Assembly (NCBI RefSeq): GCF_004011505.1
Contig: NZ_SAUN01000001.1
Span: 10,629,501 to 10,693,500 of the forward strand
Direction: 5' to 3'
DNA: 64,000 nucleotides
From: Nonomuraea polychroma
Lineage (GTDB): Bacteria; Actinomycetota; Actinomycetes; Streptosporangiales; Streptosporangiaceae
Positions 25,184 to 32,763 of this stretch are shown one piece after another. Both the position numbers and the translations under genes were made by a program. The notes under the pieces are model-generated. The model was not told where the DNA came from and searched no databases. It saw nothing but the letters and a program-made list of their open reading frames with translations. Position 1 is the first letter of the stretch; the number at the start of each line of letters is the position of its first letter.

Positions 25184-26041
25184 ATGAGCGCAGTGAAACT
25201 CGACGGCAAGGCGACCGCCGCCAAGATCAAGGCAGACCTCACCACCCGGGTGGCCGCGCTCAAGGACCGCGGCATCACTCCGGGCCTCGGCACCGTGCTC
25301 GTGGGCGACGACCCGGGCAGCCAGATCTACGTGGCCGGCAAGCACCGTGACTGCGCCGAGGTGGGCATCGCCTCCATCCGCGTCGACCTGCCGGCCACCG
25401 CCACACAGGCCGAGGTCGAGGTGGCCATCGACGAGCTCAACGCCTCCCCGGAGTGCACCGGCTACATCGTCCAGCTCCCCCTCCCCAAGCACCTCGACAC
25501 GATGGCCCTGCTGGAGCGCATGGACCCGGCCAAGGACGCCGACGGCCTCCACCCGGTCAACCTCGGCCGCCTCGTCCACATGGTGGAGGCGCCGCTCCCG
25601 TGCACCCCGCACGGCATCGTGCTGCTCCTGCAGGAATACGGCGTGCCGATCAAGGGCGCGGAGGTGGCCGTGGTCGGGCGCGGCATCACGGTGGGCCGCT
25701 CGCTGGGCCTTCTGCTGACCCGCCGCAGTGAAAACGCCACCGTGACGCTCTGCCACACCGGCACCCAGGACCTGGCCGGCCATGTGCGCCGGGCGGACAT
25801 CGTGGTGGCGGCGGCGGGCGTGCCCGACCTGATCACCCGCGACATGGTCAAGCCCGGCGCGGCCGTTCTCGACGTGGGGGTCTCCCGGGTGAACGGGAAG
25901 ATCGCCGGGGATGTGGCGCCGGACGTGGCGGAGGTCGCGGGGTTCCTCACGCCCAACCCGGGAGGTGTCGGCCCTATGACGCGGGCCCTGCTGCTCTCGA
26001 ACGTCGTGGAGGCCGCGGAACACCAAACGAGCGCTCGGTGA
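25184..26041 (+). CDS. folD: methylenetetrahydrofolate dehydrogenase/cyclohydrolase
   Basis: A 285-residue bifunctional enzyme supplying 10-formyl-THF, which PurN and PurH in this window consume. The active-site Lys/Tyr region is seen in VGDDPGSQIYVAGKHRDC; GYIVQLPLPKHLD and DADGLHPVNLGRL are family motifs; the NADP Rossmann part is VVGRGITVGRSLGLLLTRR and the end is TPNPGGVGPMTRALLLSNVV. ATG 25184 is chosen because AAGGA at 25171-25175 is correctly spaced; ATG 25175 overlaps that site. No neighbour shares its transcript. Confidence 0.95.
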   Translation: MSAVKLDGKATAAKIKADLTTRVAALKDRGITPGLGTVLVGDDPGSQIYVAGKHRDCAEVGIASIRVDLPATATQAEVEVAIDELNASPECTGYIVQLPLPKHLDTMALLERMDPAKDADGLHPVNLGRLVHMVEAPLPCTPHGIVLLLQEYGVPIKGAEVAVVGRGITVGRSLGLLLTRRSENATVTLCHTGTQDLAGHVRRADIVVAAAGVPDLITRDMVKPGAAVLDVGVSRVNGKIAGDVAPDVAEVAGFLTPNPGGVGPMTRALLLSNVVEAAEHQTSAR

Positions 26042-26258
26042 ACCCAGCGTCGACGGCGAGGCATCGGTGTCCACGGCAGCGCCGATCCGGGACCGGTCGG
26101 GCGCACGGTGGCCGCGGTCAACGTCCCACCTCAGGTCGCCCACGACTCACCAGGGGCCGCCGCCCCTCCTCCCCATCCCAAGGACGGCCACCACTGACTG
26201 CGGTCATGTCGGACCGGCGGGATCGCGGGCACCGGGGCAGTCGCAGGGGCCCGGAGCG

Positions 26259-27122
26259 TCACCGGTTCCGGTAGCGGTCCGTCGCCTCCCGGGTCGCCCG
26301 GATCGCCGCGTCCGCGGTGTCGTACGTCCGCTGCGCCAACCCCACGAAGAGGCAGTCCACGATCAGCAACTGGCTGATGCGGCTGGCCAGCGCCCCAGGC
26401 CGGAACGCCGTCTCCCGCCCCGCCGACACCAGCGTGTGATCCGCCAGCTCGGCCAGCGCCGACCGCGGATTGTTGGTGATCGCCACGACCAACGCCCCAG
26501 TATCCGCCGCGGTCCGGGCCGGGACGAGCACGTCGGGCGTCTCCCCGCTGCAGCTGATCGCCACCGCCACGTCCCCTTCCCGCAGTAAAGCGGCACTGGT
26601 CAACGCCAGGTGGGCATCGCTGAACGGGTGGCTGGACAGCCCGATCCGCAGCAACTTCTGCGACATGTCGGCCGCGACCAGCCCTGACGCCGCCACCCCG
26701 TACACGTCCACCCGCCGCGCCGCCGAGATCGCCGCCACCACTTCGCCCAGCTGGTCGGGGTCGAGCTGGGCCGCCGTGTCGGCCAGCGCCTCCGACTCCG
26801 CCCGCGCCACCTTGGCGATCACATCCGTCAGCGGGTCGTCGGGCGCGAGGTCCCCGGGAACCAGCCGCTCGGGCTCCTTGGCCACGGCCGCCGCCAAGGC
26901 GAAGCGCATCTGCGAATACCCGGAGAACCCGAGCGCCCGCGCCGTCCGCACGATCGTGGCCTCGCTGGTTCCTGACACCCCGCTGAACTCGGTGATCGTG
27001 CTGCGGACCACCAGCCCCGGGTCGTCCAGGATGATGCGGGCGATGGACTGGGCCGCCGGCGTGAGCGACGGCAGCACGGCGCGTACGGCCGCGACGGGGT
27101 TGGCCGGCTCGGCGGCCCTCAT
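26259..27122 (-). CDS. MurR/RpiR-family transcription regulator
   Basis: A 287-residue regulator with an N-terminal RpiR-type HTH (LTPAAQSIARIILDDPGLVVRSTITEFSGVSGTSEATIVRTARALGFSGYSQMRFAL) and a C-terminal SIS sugar-phosphate-binding domain (RRVDVYGVAASGLVAADMSQKLLRIGL ... ALVVAITNNPRSALAELAD). Such proteins sense amino-sugar phosphates, for example MurNAc-6P. ATG 27122 overlaps the NagZ stop (ATGA), so it is co-translated with NagZ; ATG 27134 would add four residues. It most likely controls nagZ and the divergent GH10-like gene. The spacer 26042-26258 downstream shows nothing definite. Confidence 0.85.
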   Translation of the reverse strand: MRAAEPANPVAAVRAVLPSLTPAAQSIARIILDDPGLVVRSTITEFSGVSGTSEATIVRTARALGFSGYSQMRFALAAAVAKEPERLVPGDLAPDDPLTDVIAKVARAESEALADTAAQLDPDQLGEVVAAISAARRVDVYGVAASGLVAADMSQKLLRIGLSSHPFSDAHLALTSAALLREGDVAVAISCSGETPDVLVPARTAADTGALVVAITNNPRSALAELADHTLVSAGRETAFRPGALASRISQLLIVDCLFVGLAQRTYDTADAAIRATREATDRYRNR

Positions 27123-28549
27123 CGGGTCAGCCATTCGGCCGCCGCCTGGGCGGACACTCGTGAGATCCCGTGGGTGGCGACGTGGGCGGCGCCGACCGGC
27201 GGGCCGGGGATGCCGGTGTCCACCACGATCACGTCGGGCCGCGCCGCGACGGCCTTGGCCACGATCTCGCGTACCCAGGCGTGCCGGGCGGCGTCGTGCA
27301 CGACCAGCACGACCGGCCGATCGTCGAAGGGCGGCAGCTTGCCGTCGGGTTCCAGCCTCAGCATGGCCGTGTCGGGGAGGCGCCTGGTGAGCGCGGCCGT
27401 GACGCCGGTCGGCGTGGCCGGGTCCACGGCCTGGCTGTGGCGGGTGTTGACCTCGATGACCAGCGGCCCGCGGTCGAGTACGGCGGTTCCGGTCGTGGTC
27501 AGAGCGGCCCTGGCCGCCTCCAGGCCCACGCCGGGGTCGACGTCGGCGCGGGCCTTGTCGCGGAGCGCGGCCTGGCCGGCGTACCAGCCGGAGAGCGCCA
27601 GCACCCGGGCGGCCGCCTCGGCCAGCCGCTCCTCGGGCAGGACCCCGTCGCGCACGGCCGCCACGATCGTGTCGCGCATCTCGTGCAGGCTCTCCTCGGT
27701 GCACAGCCCCACGCAGACGGCGTCGGCGCCGGCGGCCAGCGCCCGCACAGCGATCTCGCCAGGGGTGTACATGGCGGCCACCGCCCGCATCTCGATCGCG
27801 TCGGTGACGACCATCCCGTCGAAGCCGAGCTCGCCCCTGAGGAGTTCGGTCAGCACGGTACGGCTCAACGTCGCCGGCGCCTCCGGATCGAGCGCGGGCA
27901 CGAGCAGGTGGCCGGTCATGATGCTGCGCACCCCGGCGCCGATCGCGGCCCGGAACGGCGGCAGGTCGCGCTCGAAGAGCACGTCGCGCGAGGCGTGCAC
28001 GGTGGGCAGCGCCAGGTGGGAGTCGGCGACGGTGTCGCCGTGGCCGGGGAAGTGCTTGGCGCAGGCGGCCACGCCCGCCCGCTGGACGCCGTTGACGTAG
28101 GCGACCGTATGGCGGGCGACGAGGTCAGGGGCCGGGCCGAACGAGCGCACGCCGATCACCGGATTGGCCGGGTTCGCGTTCACGTCGGCGGAGGGCGCGT
28201 AGTTCAGCGTGATGTCGAGCTCGGCGAGCATCCTGCCGATCTGGCGGCCCACCCGCTCGGTGAGATCCACGTCGTCGGCCACGCCCAGCGCCCTGTTGCC
28301 GGGAAAGGAGCTGCCGGACAGGACCTCCAGCCGGGTGACCGTGCCTCCTTCCTCGTCGATCGCGACGACGGTGCCCGGGTTCTCGGCCCGCAGCTGCCCT
28401 ACGAGGGGGGCGTTGATGGCGTTGCGGGCGAACAGGACGACCCCGCCGAGACCCTCACCCAGCGCACGGCGCAGCCAGTCGGGGACGGAGGTCCCGTCGA
28501 ACCCCGGATGCAGCACCGTCATCGCCAGTCTGCACAGGTCACGGCTCAT
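27119..28549 (-). CDS. nagZ: GH3 beta-N-acetylhexosaminidase (NagZ-like)
   Basis: A 476-residue family-3 glycosidase that removes terminal GlcNAc from muropeptides or chitin fragments. The NagZ-type catalytic His-Asp dyad loop KHFPGHGDTVADSH lies near residue 165-178 and the nucleophile is the Asp in VVTDAIEM near residue 250. No signal peptide, so probably cytosolic recycling. A C-terminal domain of ~130 residues follows, as in actinobacterial homologues. ATG 28549 is chosen since GAAGGA (28558-28563 on the other strand) is 8 bases before it; ATG 28555 is too close to that site. The stop overlaps the RpiR start. Confidence 0.87.
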   Translation of the reverse strand: MSRDLCRLAMTVLHPGFDGTSVPDWLRRALGEGLGGVVLFARNAINAPLVGQLRAENPGTVVAIDEEGGTVTRLEVLSGSSFPGNRALGVADDVDLTERVGRQIGRMLAELDITLNYAPSADVNANPANPVIGVRSFGPAPDLVARHTVAYVNGVQRAGVAACAKHFPGHGDTVADSHLALPTVHASRDVLFERDLPPFRAAIGAGVRSIMTGHLLVPALDPEAPATLSRTVLTELLRGELGFDGMVVTDAIEMRAVAAMYTPGEIAVRALAAGADAVCVGLCTEESLHEMRDTIVAAVRDGVLPEERLAEAAARVLALSGWYAGQAALRDKARADVDPGVGLEAARAALTTTGTAVLDRGPLVIEVNTRHSQAVDPATPTGVTAALTRRLPDTAMLRLEPDGKLPPFDDRPVVLVVHDAARHAWVREIVAKAVAARPDVIVVDTGIPGPPVGAAHVATHGISRVSAQAAAEWLTR

Positions 28550-28577
28550 CGGCATTTTCCTTCATCGATATTGATCT

Positions 28578-28590
28578 GAAGGTAATTTTC
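28578..28590. promoter_or_regulatory. candidate RpiR operator between nagZ and GH10-like gene
   Basis: GAAGGTAATTTTC is a 13-bp imperfect palindrome (GAARRTNAYYTTC pattern) in the AT-rich 90-bp divergent spacer. RpiR-family sites often have GAAA/TTTC ends. Only one copy was seen; this is a guess from symmetry and position. Confidence 0.4.
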
Positions 28591-28639
28591 TGTCATTGTC
28601 GCCCTCTATACAACCACCTCCTCAGAGAGGCCACCCCCC

Positions 28640-30172
28640 ATGCCCAGCAGAAGGACTCTCTTAAAGGGTCTCGCCCTCGCCGCCGCCGCTTCCGCCGTTC
28701 CGCTGCCTGCCTTCGCCCAGGCCGACTACGTGCCGCCGCTGCGCCAGATGCGCGGCATGTGGATCGCCTCCGTCGTCAACATCAACTGGCCGTCGAAGCC
28801 GGGGCTGACCGCCGACCAGCAGAAGGCCGAATACCTCGCCTGGCTCGACGTGGCCGTGCAGCGCAAGCTCAACTCGGTGTTCGTGCAGATCAGGCCGACC
28901 GCTGACGCGTTCTGGCCCTCGCCGTACGAGCCGTGGTCCCAATATCTCACCGGCACGCAGGGCCAGGACCCCGGCTACGACCCGCTCGGGTTCGCCGTCG
29001 AGGAGACGCACAAGCGCGGCCTCGCCTTCCACGCCTGGTTCAACCCGTACCGCGTGTCGATGCAGGCCGACCCGGCCAAGCTGCACCCCGACCACCCCGG
29101 ACGCAAGCACCCCGACTGGATCGTGCCGTTCGGCGGCAAGCTCTACTACAACCCGGGCATGCCGGAGGTCCGCAAGTTCTGCCAGGACGCGATGATGGAC
29201 GCGGTCACCCGCTACGACATCGACGGCCTGCACTTCGACGACTACTTCTACCCGGTCAACACCACGGCCTTCAATGACAGCGCCGCCTTCGCGAAGTATG
29301 GTGCCGGCTTCCCCGACCTGGCCTCATGGCGGCGCAACAATGTGGACCTCATGGTGCAGGAGATGCAGCAGCGGGTCCTGGAGAGCAAGCCGGACATCGC
29401 CTGGGGCATCAGCCCGTCAGGCATCTGGCGCAACAAGGCCGGCGACCCGCTCGGCTCCGACACCAACGGCGGGCAGTCGTACGACAACCTGCACGCCGAC
29501 ACCCGCGGCTGGGTGAAGAAGGGCTGGCTGGACTACATCGCGCCGCAGCTCTACTGGTACATCGGGCAGCCCCCGGCCGACTACTCCAAGCTCGTGCCGT
29601 GGTGGTCCGACGTGGCGAAGGGCACGAACACGCTGCTGTGGATCGGGCAGCCCGCCTACAAGGCCGGCGACCCCGCCCAGCCCGCGCCCGAGTGGAAGAA
29701 TCCCGCCGAGCTGTCCAACCACCTGACGCTCAACAGGAACCACCCCGAGATCAGCGGCGACATCTGGTACAACGCCAACGACGTCAAGGTCGACAGGATC
29801 GGCTCCATCACCACCGCCGTCAGCGAGCACTACCAGCGGCCCGCGCTCGCGCCCGTGCTGCCCAGGCTGGCGGACGGGGAGCCGCCTCGGCGGCCGGTGG
29901 TGGCGTACGCGCTGCGCCGCGACGGCGGGGTCGAGGTGCGGGCGGTGGCCACGGGCAGGGAGGAGCCGTTCCTGTTCGCGATCTTCCGCTTCGACGGGCA
30001 CGCGTCCGCGGGCGCCTTCGCCGACGCCCGCAACCTGGTCGCCGTCGTGCCGGGAGACCGGCAGATCCGCTGGACCGACCCGGACGGCAAGAGCGGCGAC
30101 CACTACTACGCGGTGGCCGTGGACCGCGCCAACCGGACCAGCAGGCCCAGCAACGGGTTCCGGGTCATCTGA
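28640..30172 (+). CDS. Tat-exported GH10-like (GHL10/DUF187) glycoside hydrolase
   Basis: A 510-residue exported protein. SRRTLLKG followed by a hydrophobic Ala-rich run and AFAQA is a twin-arginine signal. The body begins LRQMRGMWIASVVNINWPSKPGL, the hallmark of the DUF187/GHL10 (YngK-like) TIM barrel; IDGLHFDDYFYP carries likely acidic catalytic residues. A ~110-residue C-terminal beta domain (RPVVAYALRRDGGVEVRAVAT...) follows. A role in hydrolysing peptidoglycan or extracellular glycan fits its partners NagZ and RpiR. Codon 8 is the rare TTA (28661-28663), so translation may depend on the bldA tRNA. A hairpin terminator follows. Confidence 0.82.
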   Translation: MPSRRTLLKGLALAAAASAVPLPAFAQADYVPPLRQMRGMWIASVVNINWPSKPGLTADQQKAEYLAWLDVAVQRKLNSVFVQIRPTADAFWPSPYEPWSQYLTGTQGQDPGYDPLGFAVEETHKRGLAFHAWFNPYRVSMQADPAKLHPDHPGRKHPDWIVPFGGKLYYNPGMPEVRKFCQDAMMDAVTRYDIDGLHFDDYFYPVNTTAFNDSAAFAKYGAGFPDLASWRRNNVDLMVQEMQQRVLESKPDIAWGISPSGIWRNKAGDPLGSDTNGGQSYDNLHADTRGWVKKGWLDYIAPQLYWYIGQPPADYSKLVPWWSDVAKGTNTLLWIGQPAYKAGDPAQPAPEWKNPAELSNHLTLNRNHPEISGDIWYNANDVKVDRIGSITTAVSEHYQRPALAPVLPRLADGEPPRRPVVAYALRRDGGVEVRAVATGREEPFLFAIFRFDGHASAGAFADARNLVAVVPGDRQIRWTDPDGKSGDHYYAVAVDRANRTSRPSNGFRVI

Positions 30173-30177
30173 CATCC

Positions 30178-30224
30178 GCCGGCGACGCGCATGTGAGCAT
30201 GCTTCGCCCACACGTGTCGCCGGC
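30178..30224 (+). terminator. terminator after GH10-like gene
   Basis: GCCGGCGAC (30178-30186) pairs with GTCGCCGGC (30216-30224); partial pairing continues inside (GCATGTG with CACACGT). It begins 6 bases after the stop. No U-tract. The remaining spacer to 30352 shows nothing else. Confidence 0.65.
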
Positions 30225-30352
30225 CATTGCCGAGCCCGGCGGGCGCCGTGCACCGAAAGGCGCGCGGCGCTCGCCGCTCTCACGAGCATGGTGTTGTCCA
30301 GGTTCCGACGCTGCCGGAACCCCTCGCCGAAGCCCCGGTCGCGATCCAGTCC

Positions 30353-31000
30353 CTATGAAGCCCTGCGCCCAGCCGCCGAAGCCTGCTCGGCCGTGGCTCC
30401 CGATGACCGCTGCGGTGGCACCACAGGGGTCGGGCGCACCAGACCGAGCGCGACGACCTCGTTGGCCAGCCGCGTGCGCCGGTTGGTGCCCTCGGGAATC
30501 CTGAACTTCTGGTAGAGCCGCAGCAGATGTTGCTTGACCGCGGCCTCGGTCACGACCAGGTCGTCGGCGATCTCGCGTGCGGTCGCCGGCGCGACGAACG
30601 CCTCGTCCGACAGCGCCGGCCGGCAGAGCGAGGTCAGCACGTCGACCTCGCGCCTGGTCAGCTCGGGCGCCGCAGCCCTGCGCAGCTCCACCTCGGGGGT
30701 GAAGTCCTCACGGGGGACTCCGCCGATGCGGCCCCGCGCCGCACCGAACGAGACGACGTCGCCGTCGTCGAGGACCCTCCGGGCGATCGGCCTGCCGTTC
30801 ACCCGCGTGCCGTTCCTGGACAGTCCCAGGTCGACGACGTACAGGTAGGGTCCTCGTCTGACGAACTCCGCATGGAGTCGAGAGACGCTGGGATCGGTGA
30901 GCCGGATGTCCACACCCCGGCCTCGCCCGACCGTCGTGATCTCGGGGCGCAACGGGATCACCTCACCGGTGTCCTCGATGCGTATGAACGGCCCCTCCAC
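30353..31000 (-). CDS. FHA-domain protein with C-terminal LuxR-like HTH
   Basis: A 215-residue two-domain protein. Residues ~20-90 form a forkhead-associated domain (TTVGRGRGVDIRLTDPSVSRLHAEFVRRG ... LGLSRNGTRVNGRPI) with the GR, SRLH and NG residues that bind phosphothreonine. The C-terminal ELTRREVDVLTSLCRP ... TAREIADDLVVTEAAVKQHLLRLYQKFRI has the pattern of a LuxR-type HTH. It therefore probably links Ser/Thr kinase signalling to transcription; the kinase gene at 36399 is a possible but unproven partner. GTG 31000 has GGGGAGGA. It is divergent from citrate synthase. Confidence 0.8.
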   Translation of the reverse strand: MEGPFIRIEDTGEVIPLRPEITTVGRGRGVDIRLTDPSVSRLHAEFVRRGPYLYVVDLGLSRNGTRVNGRPIARRVLDDGDVVSFGAARGRIGGVPREDFTPEVELRRAAAPELTRREVDVLTSLCRPALSDEAFVAPATAREIADDLVVTEAAVKQHLLRLYQKFRIPEGTNRRTRLANEVVALGLVRPTPVVPPQRSSGATAEQASAAGRRAS

Positions 31001-31123
31001 TGGCGGTTCCTCCCCTTGTGAGGCAGCGTATGAACGGCACGCCTCCTCCTGGGCACGGCAGTTCCTCCCCAGGTAGCCCGCCGTAACTATTACTACAGCT
31101 CCGGCTTACCCAAACGAGGGGAT

Positions 31124-31155
31124 GCGGAATCTCCTTTGCCGAAAGGAGAATCCGC
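31124..31155 (+). promoter_or_regulatory. hairpin sequestering a ribosome-binding site upstream of citrate synthase
   Basis: GCGGAATCTCCTTT (31124-31137) pairs with AAAGGAGAATCCGC (31142-31155), 13 of 14 positions, with the tetraloop GCCG. The 3' arm contains AAAGGAG, which is the ribosome-binding site for a short ORF starting at GTG 31157. Opening or closing of this hairpin could regulate leader translation. Seen directly; function inferred. Confidence 0.65.
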
Positions 31156-31156
31156 C

Positions 31157-31222
31157 GTGAAATTGGTCTGGACCTTTGCGGACGGTTTTGCCTGCTCACG
31201 GGTAGACTTCGAACGAAGATAA
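31157..31222 (+). CDS. putative 21-residue leader peptide upstream of citrate synthase
   Basis: GTG 31157 to TAA 31222 encodes 21 residues beginning MKLVWTFADGF and ending FERR. AAAGGAG lies 8 bases upstream, a near-perfect ribosome-binding site inside the arm of a hairpin. The stop is followed directly by GCGGAGGA, the site for citrate synthase, whose ATG is 15 bases past the leader stop. Such spacing allows re-initiation or attenuation-like control. No sequence family recognised; it may be a chance ORF. Confidence 0.4.
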   Translation: MKLVWTFADGFACSRVDFERR

Positions 31223-31237
31223 GCGGAGGAATCACTC

Positions 31238-32359
31238 ATGGCGGACAAGCCCACGAAAGGCCTGGCCGATGTCGTAGCCGCGTCCACAGCGCTGAGCGAC
31301 ATTGACGGAAAGGCCGGTCGCCTCTTCTACCGTGGATACGACATCCATGACCTGGCCGGCCGCGCGACGTTCGAAGAGACCGCACACCTGCTGCAACGTG
31401 GCAAGCTGCCCACCCGCTCGGAGCTGGATGCCTTCGGCGAGGAGCTGACGCGGGGCAGGGAGCTCGGCGCCCTGGTGTCCGCGAACATCGCCGAGATCGC
31501 CGAGAAACAGAAACCCATGGAGGCGCTGCGCTCGCTGGTGTCGCTGTCGGGTGCGGACGATCCGGACAAAGACTCCATCGCCCCCGACGCCAACCTGCGC
31601 AAGGCCGCCCGGCTGGTGGCCCAGCAGCCTCTGCTCGTCGCCCGCTATCACGCCGCCCGCACCGGCGGGAGCGTCCCCGACCCCGACCCGTCGCTGAGCA
31701 TCGCGGCGAACTTCCTGCTCCAGGTCACCGGACGCACCCCCGAGCCGCGCGAGGTCGAGATCTTCGACGAGTGCCTGGTGCTGCACGCCGACCACACCAT
31801 GAACGCCTCCACGTTCGCCGCCCGCGTCTGCGCCGCGACGCTGTCGGACATGCACTCCGCCATCGTCGCCGCCATCGGCACTTTGAAGGGCCCGCTGCAC
31901 GGCGGTGCGAACGAGCAGGTCATGAAGACGCTGGAGTCGATCCCCGCGGACGGGGTGGCCCAGGCCGTACGCGACAAGCTCGCCGCGCACGAGAAGATCA
32001 TGGGCTTCGGTCACCGCGTCTACAAGACCGAGGACCCGCGCGCCACCCACCTGCGCAGGATGTCCGCGGAGCTGGCCGAGGCCAAGGGCGACGACCGCTA
32101 CTACCGGATGTCGAAGGAGATGGAGGAGGTCGTCTTCGAGGAGAAGGGCCTCTATCCGAACGTCGACTTCTACGCCGCGTCGGTGTATCACTACCTCGGC
32201 ATCCCGACGGACCTGTTCACGCCGGTCTTCTCGATCAGCCGCATGTCCGGCTGGACGGCCCACGTCATCGAGCAGCATGCCGACAACCGTTTGATCCGCC
32301 CCGACAGTGAATACATCGGCGAGACGGATCAGAAGTGGAAGCCAATTGAGGAGCGGTGA
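31238..32359 (+). CDS. citrate synthase (citrate/2-methylcitrate synthase family)
   Basis: A 373-residue citrate synthase that condenses acetyl-CoA (or propionyl-CoA) with oxaloacetate. The N-terminal GKLFYRGYDIHDLA-type signature appears as GRLFYRGYDIHDLAGRATFEE. Catalytic His are in LVLHADHTMNAS and GPLHGGANEQVM, and MGFGHRVYKTEDPRA holds the oxaloacetate-binding His/Arg; the catalytic Asp is in NVDFYAASVYHYLG. Length fits the short (about 370) type found with citA and prpC. There is no prpB/prpD neighbour, so a citrate synthase role is favoured. GCGGAGGA precedes ATG 31238. Confidence 0.92.
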   Translation: MADKPTKGLADVVAASTALSDIDGKAGRLFYRGYDIHDLAGRATFEETAHLLQRGKLPTRSELDAFGEELTRGRELGALVSANIAEIAEKQKPMEALRSLVSLSGADDPDKDSIAPDANLRKAARLVAQQPLLVARYHAARTGGSVPDPDPSLSIAANFLLQVTGRTPEPREVEIFDECLVLHADHTMNASTFAARVCAATLSDMHSAIVAAIGTLKGPLHGGANEQVMKTLESIPADGVAQAVRDKLAAHEKIMGFGHRVYKTEDPRATHLRRMSAELAEAKGDDRYYRMSKEMEEVVFEEKGLYPNVDFYAASVYHYLGIPTDLFTPVFSISRMSGWTAHVIEQHADNRLIRPDSEYIGETDQKWKPIEER

Positions 32360-32407
32360 GCAAGGCTTGCCACGAACGCGACCATAAGCACGGGCGTTGA
32401 GCGACTG

Positions 32408-32710
32408 TTGAGCGATCAAGGGACTGGGCGTGAGAGCTGGGGACCGTACCCGCTGATTCTGGCGGGTGCGGTCGTCGGCGTGATCGCGATCTTTTTCGTG
32501 GACCCGCGCTGGGGCGGGTTCGCGCTGGGTGCTGTCGTCATGATCGCCGCCGCGCTGCGGTTCGCGGGATACGGCGGCCAGTTGTCCGTCCGCAGCAAGA
32601 GGACCGACGTCATCACGCTTGCCGTGTTCGGCTTCGTGCTGGTCCTGACCTCGCTCCTGCTGGACAACAACCAGCTGAAGGCGCTCATCCTGTCCCTTTT
32701 CGACCGTTGA
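32408..32710 (+). CDS. DUF3017 membrane protein
   Basis: A 100-residue protein with three hydrophobic segments (YPLILAGAVVGVIAIFFV, WGGFALGAVVMIAAALRFAGYG and DVITLAVFGFVLVLTSLLL). The order and the basic loop SVRSKRTD fit the actinobacterial DUF3017 family, usually found near folD and mdh. It starts at TTG 32408 with only a weak ribosome-binding site. It sits between citrate synthase and icd. Function unknown. Confidence 0.75.
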   Translation: MSDQGTGRESWGPYPLILAGAVVGVIAIFFVDPRWGGFALGAVVMIAAALRFAGYGGQLSVRSKRTDVITLAVFGFVLVLTSLLLDNNQLKALILSLFDR

Positions 32711-32763
32711 CCTGGCGGTCCGATAGCCTCAACGCATCAATTCATTGAAGGGGAACCATTCGC

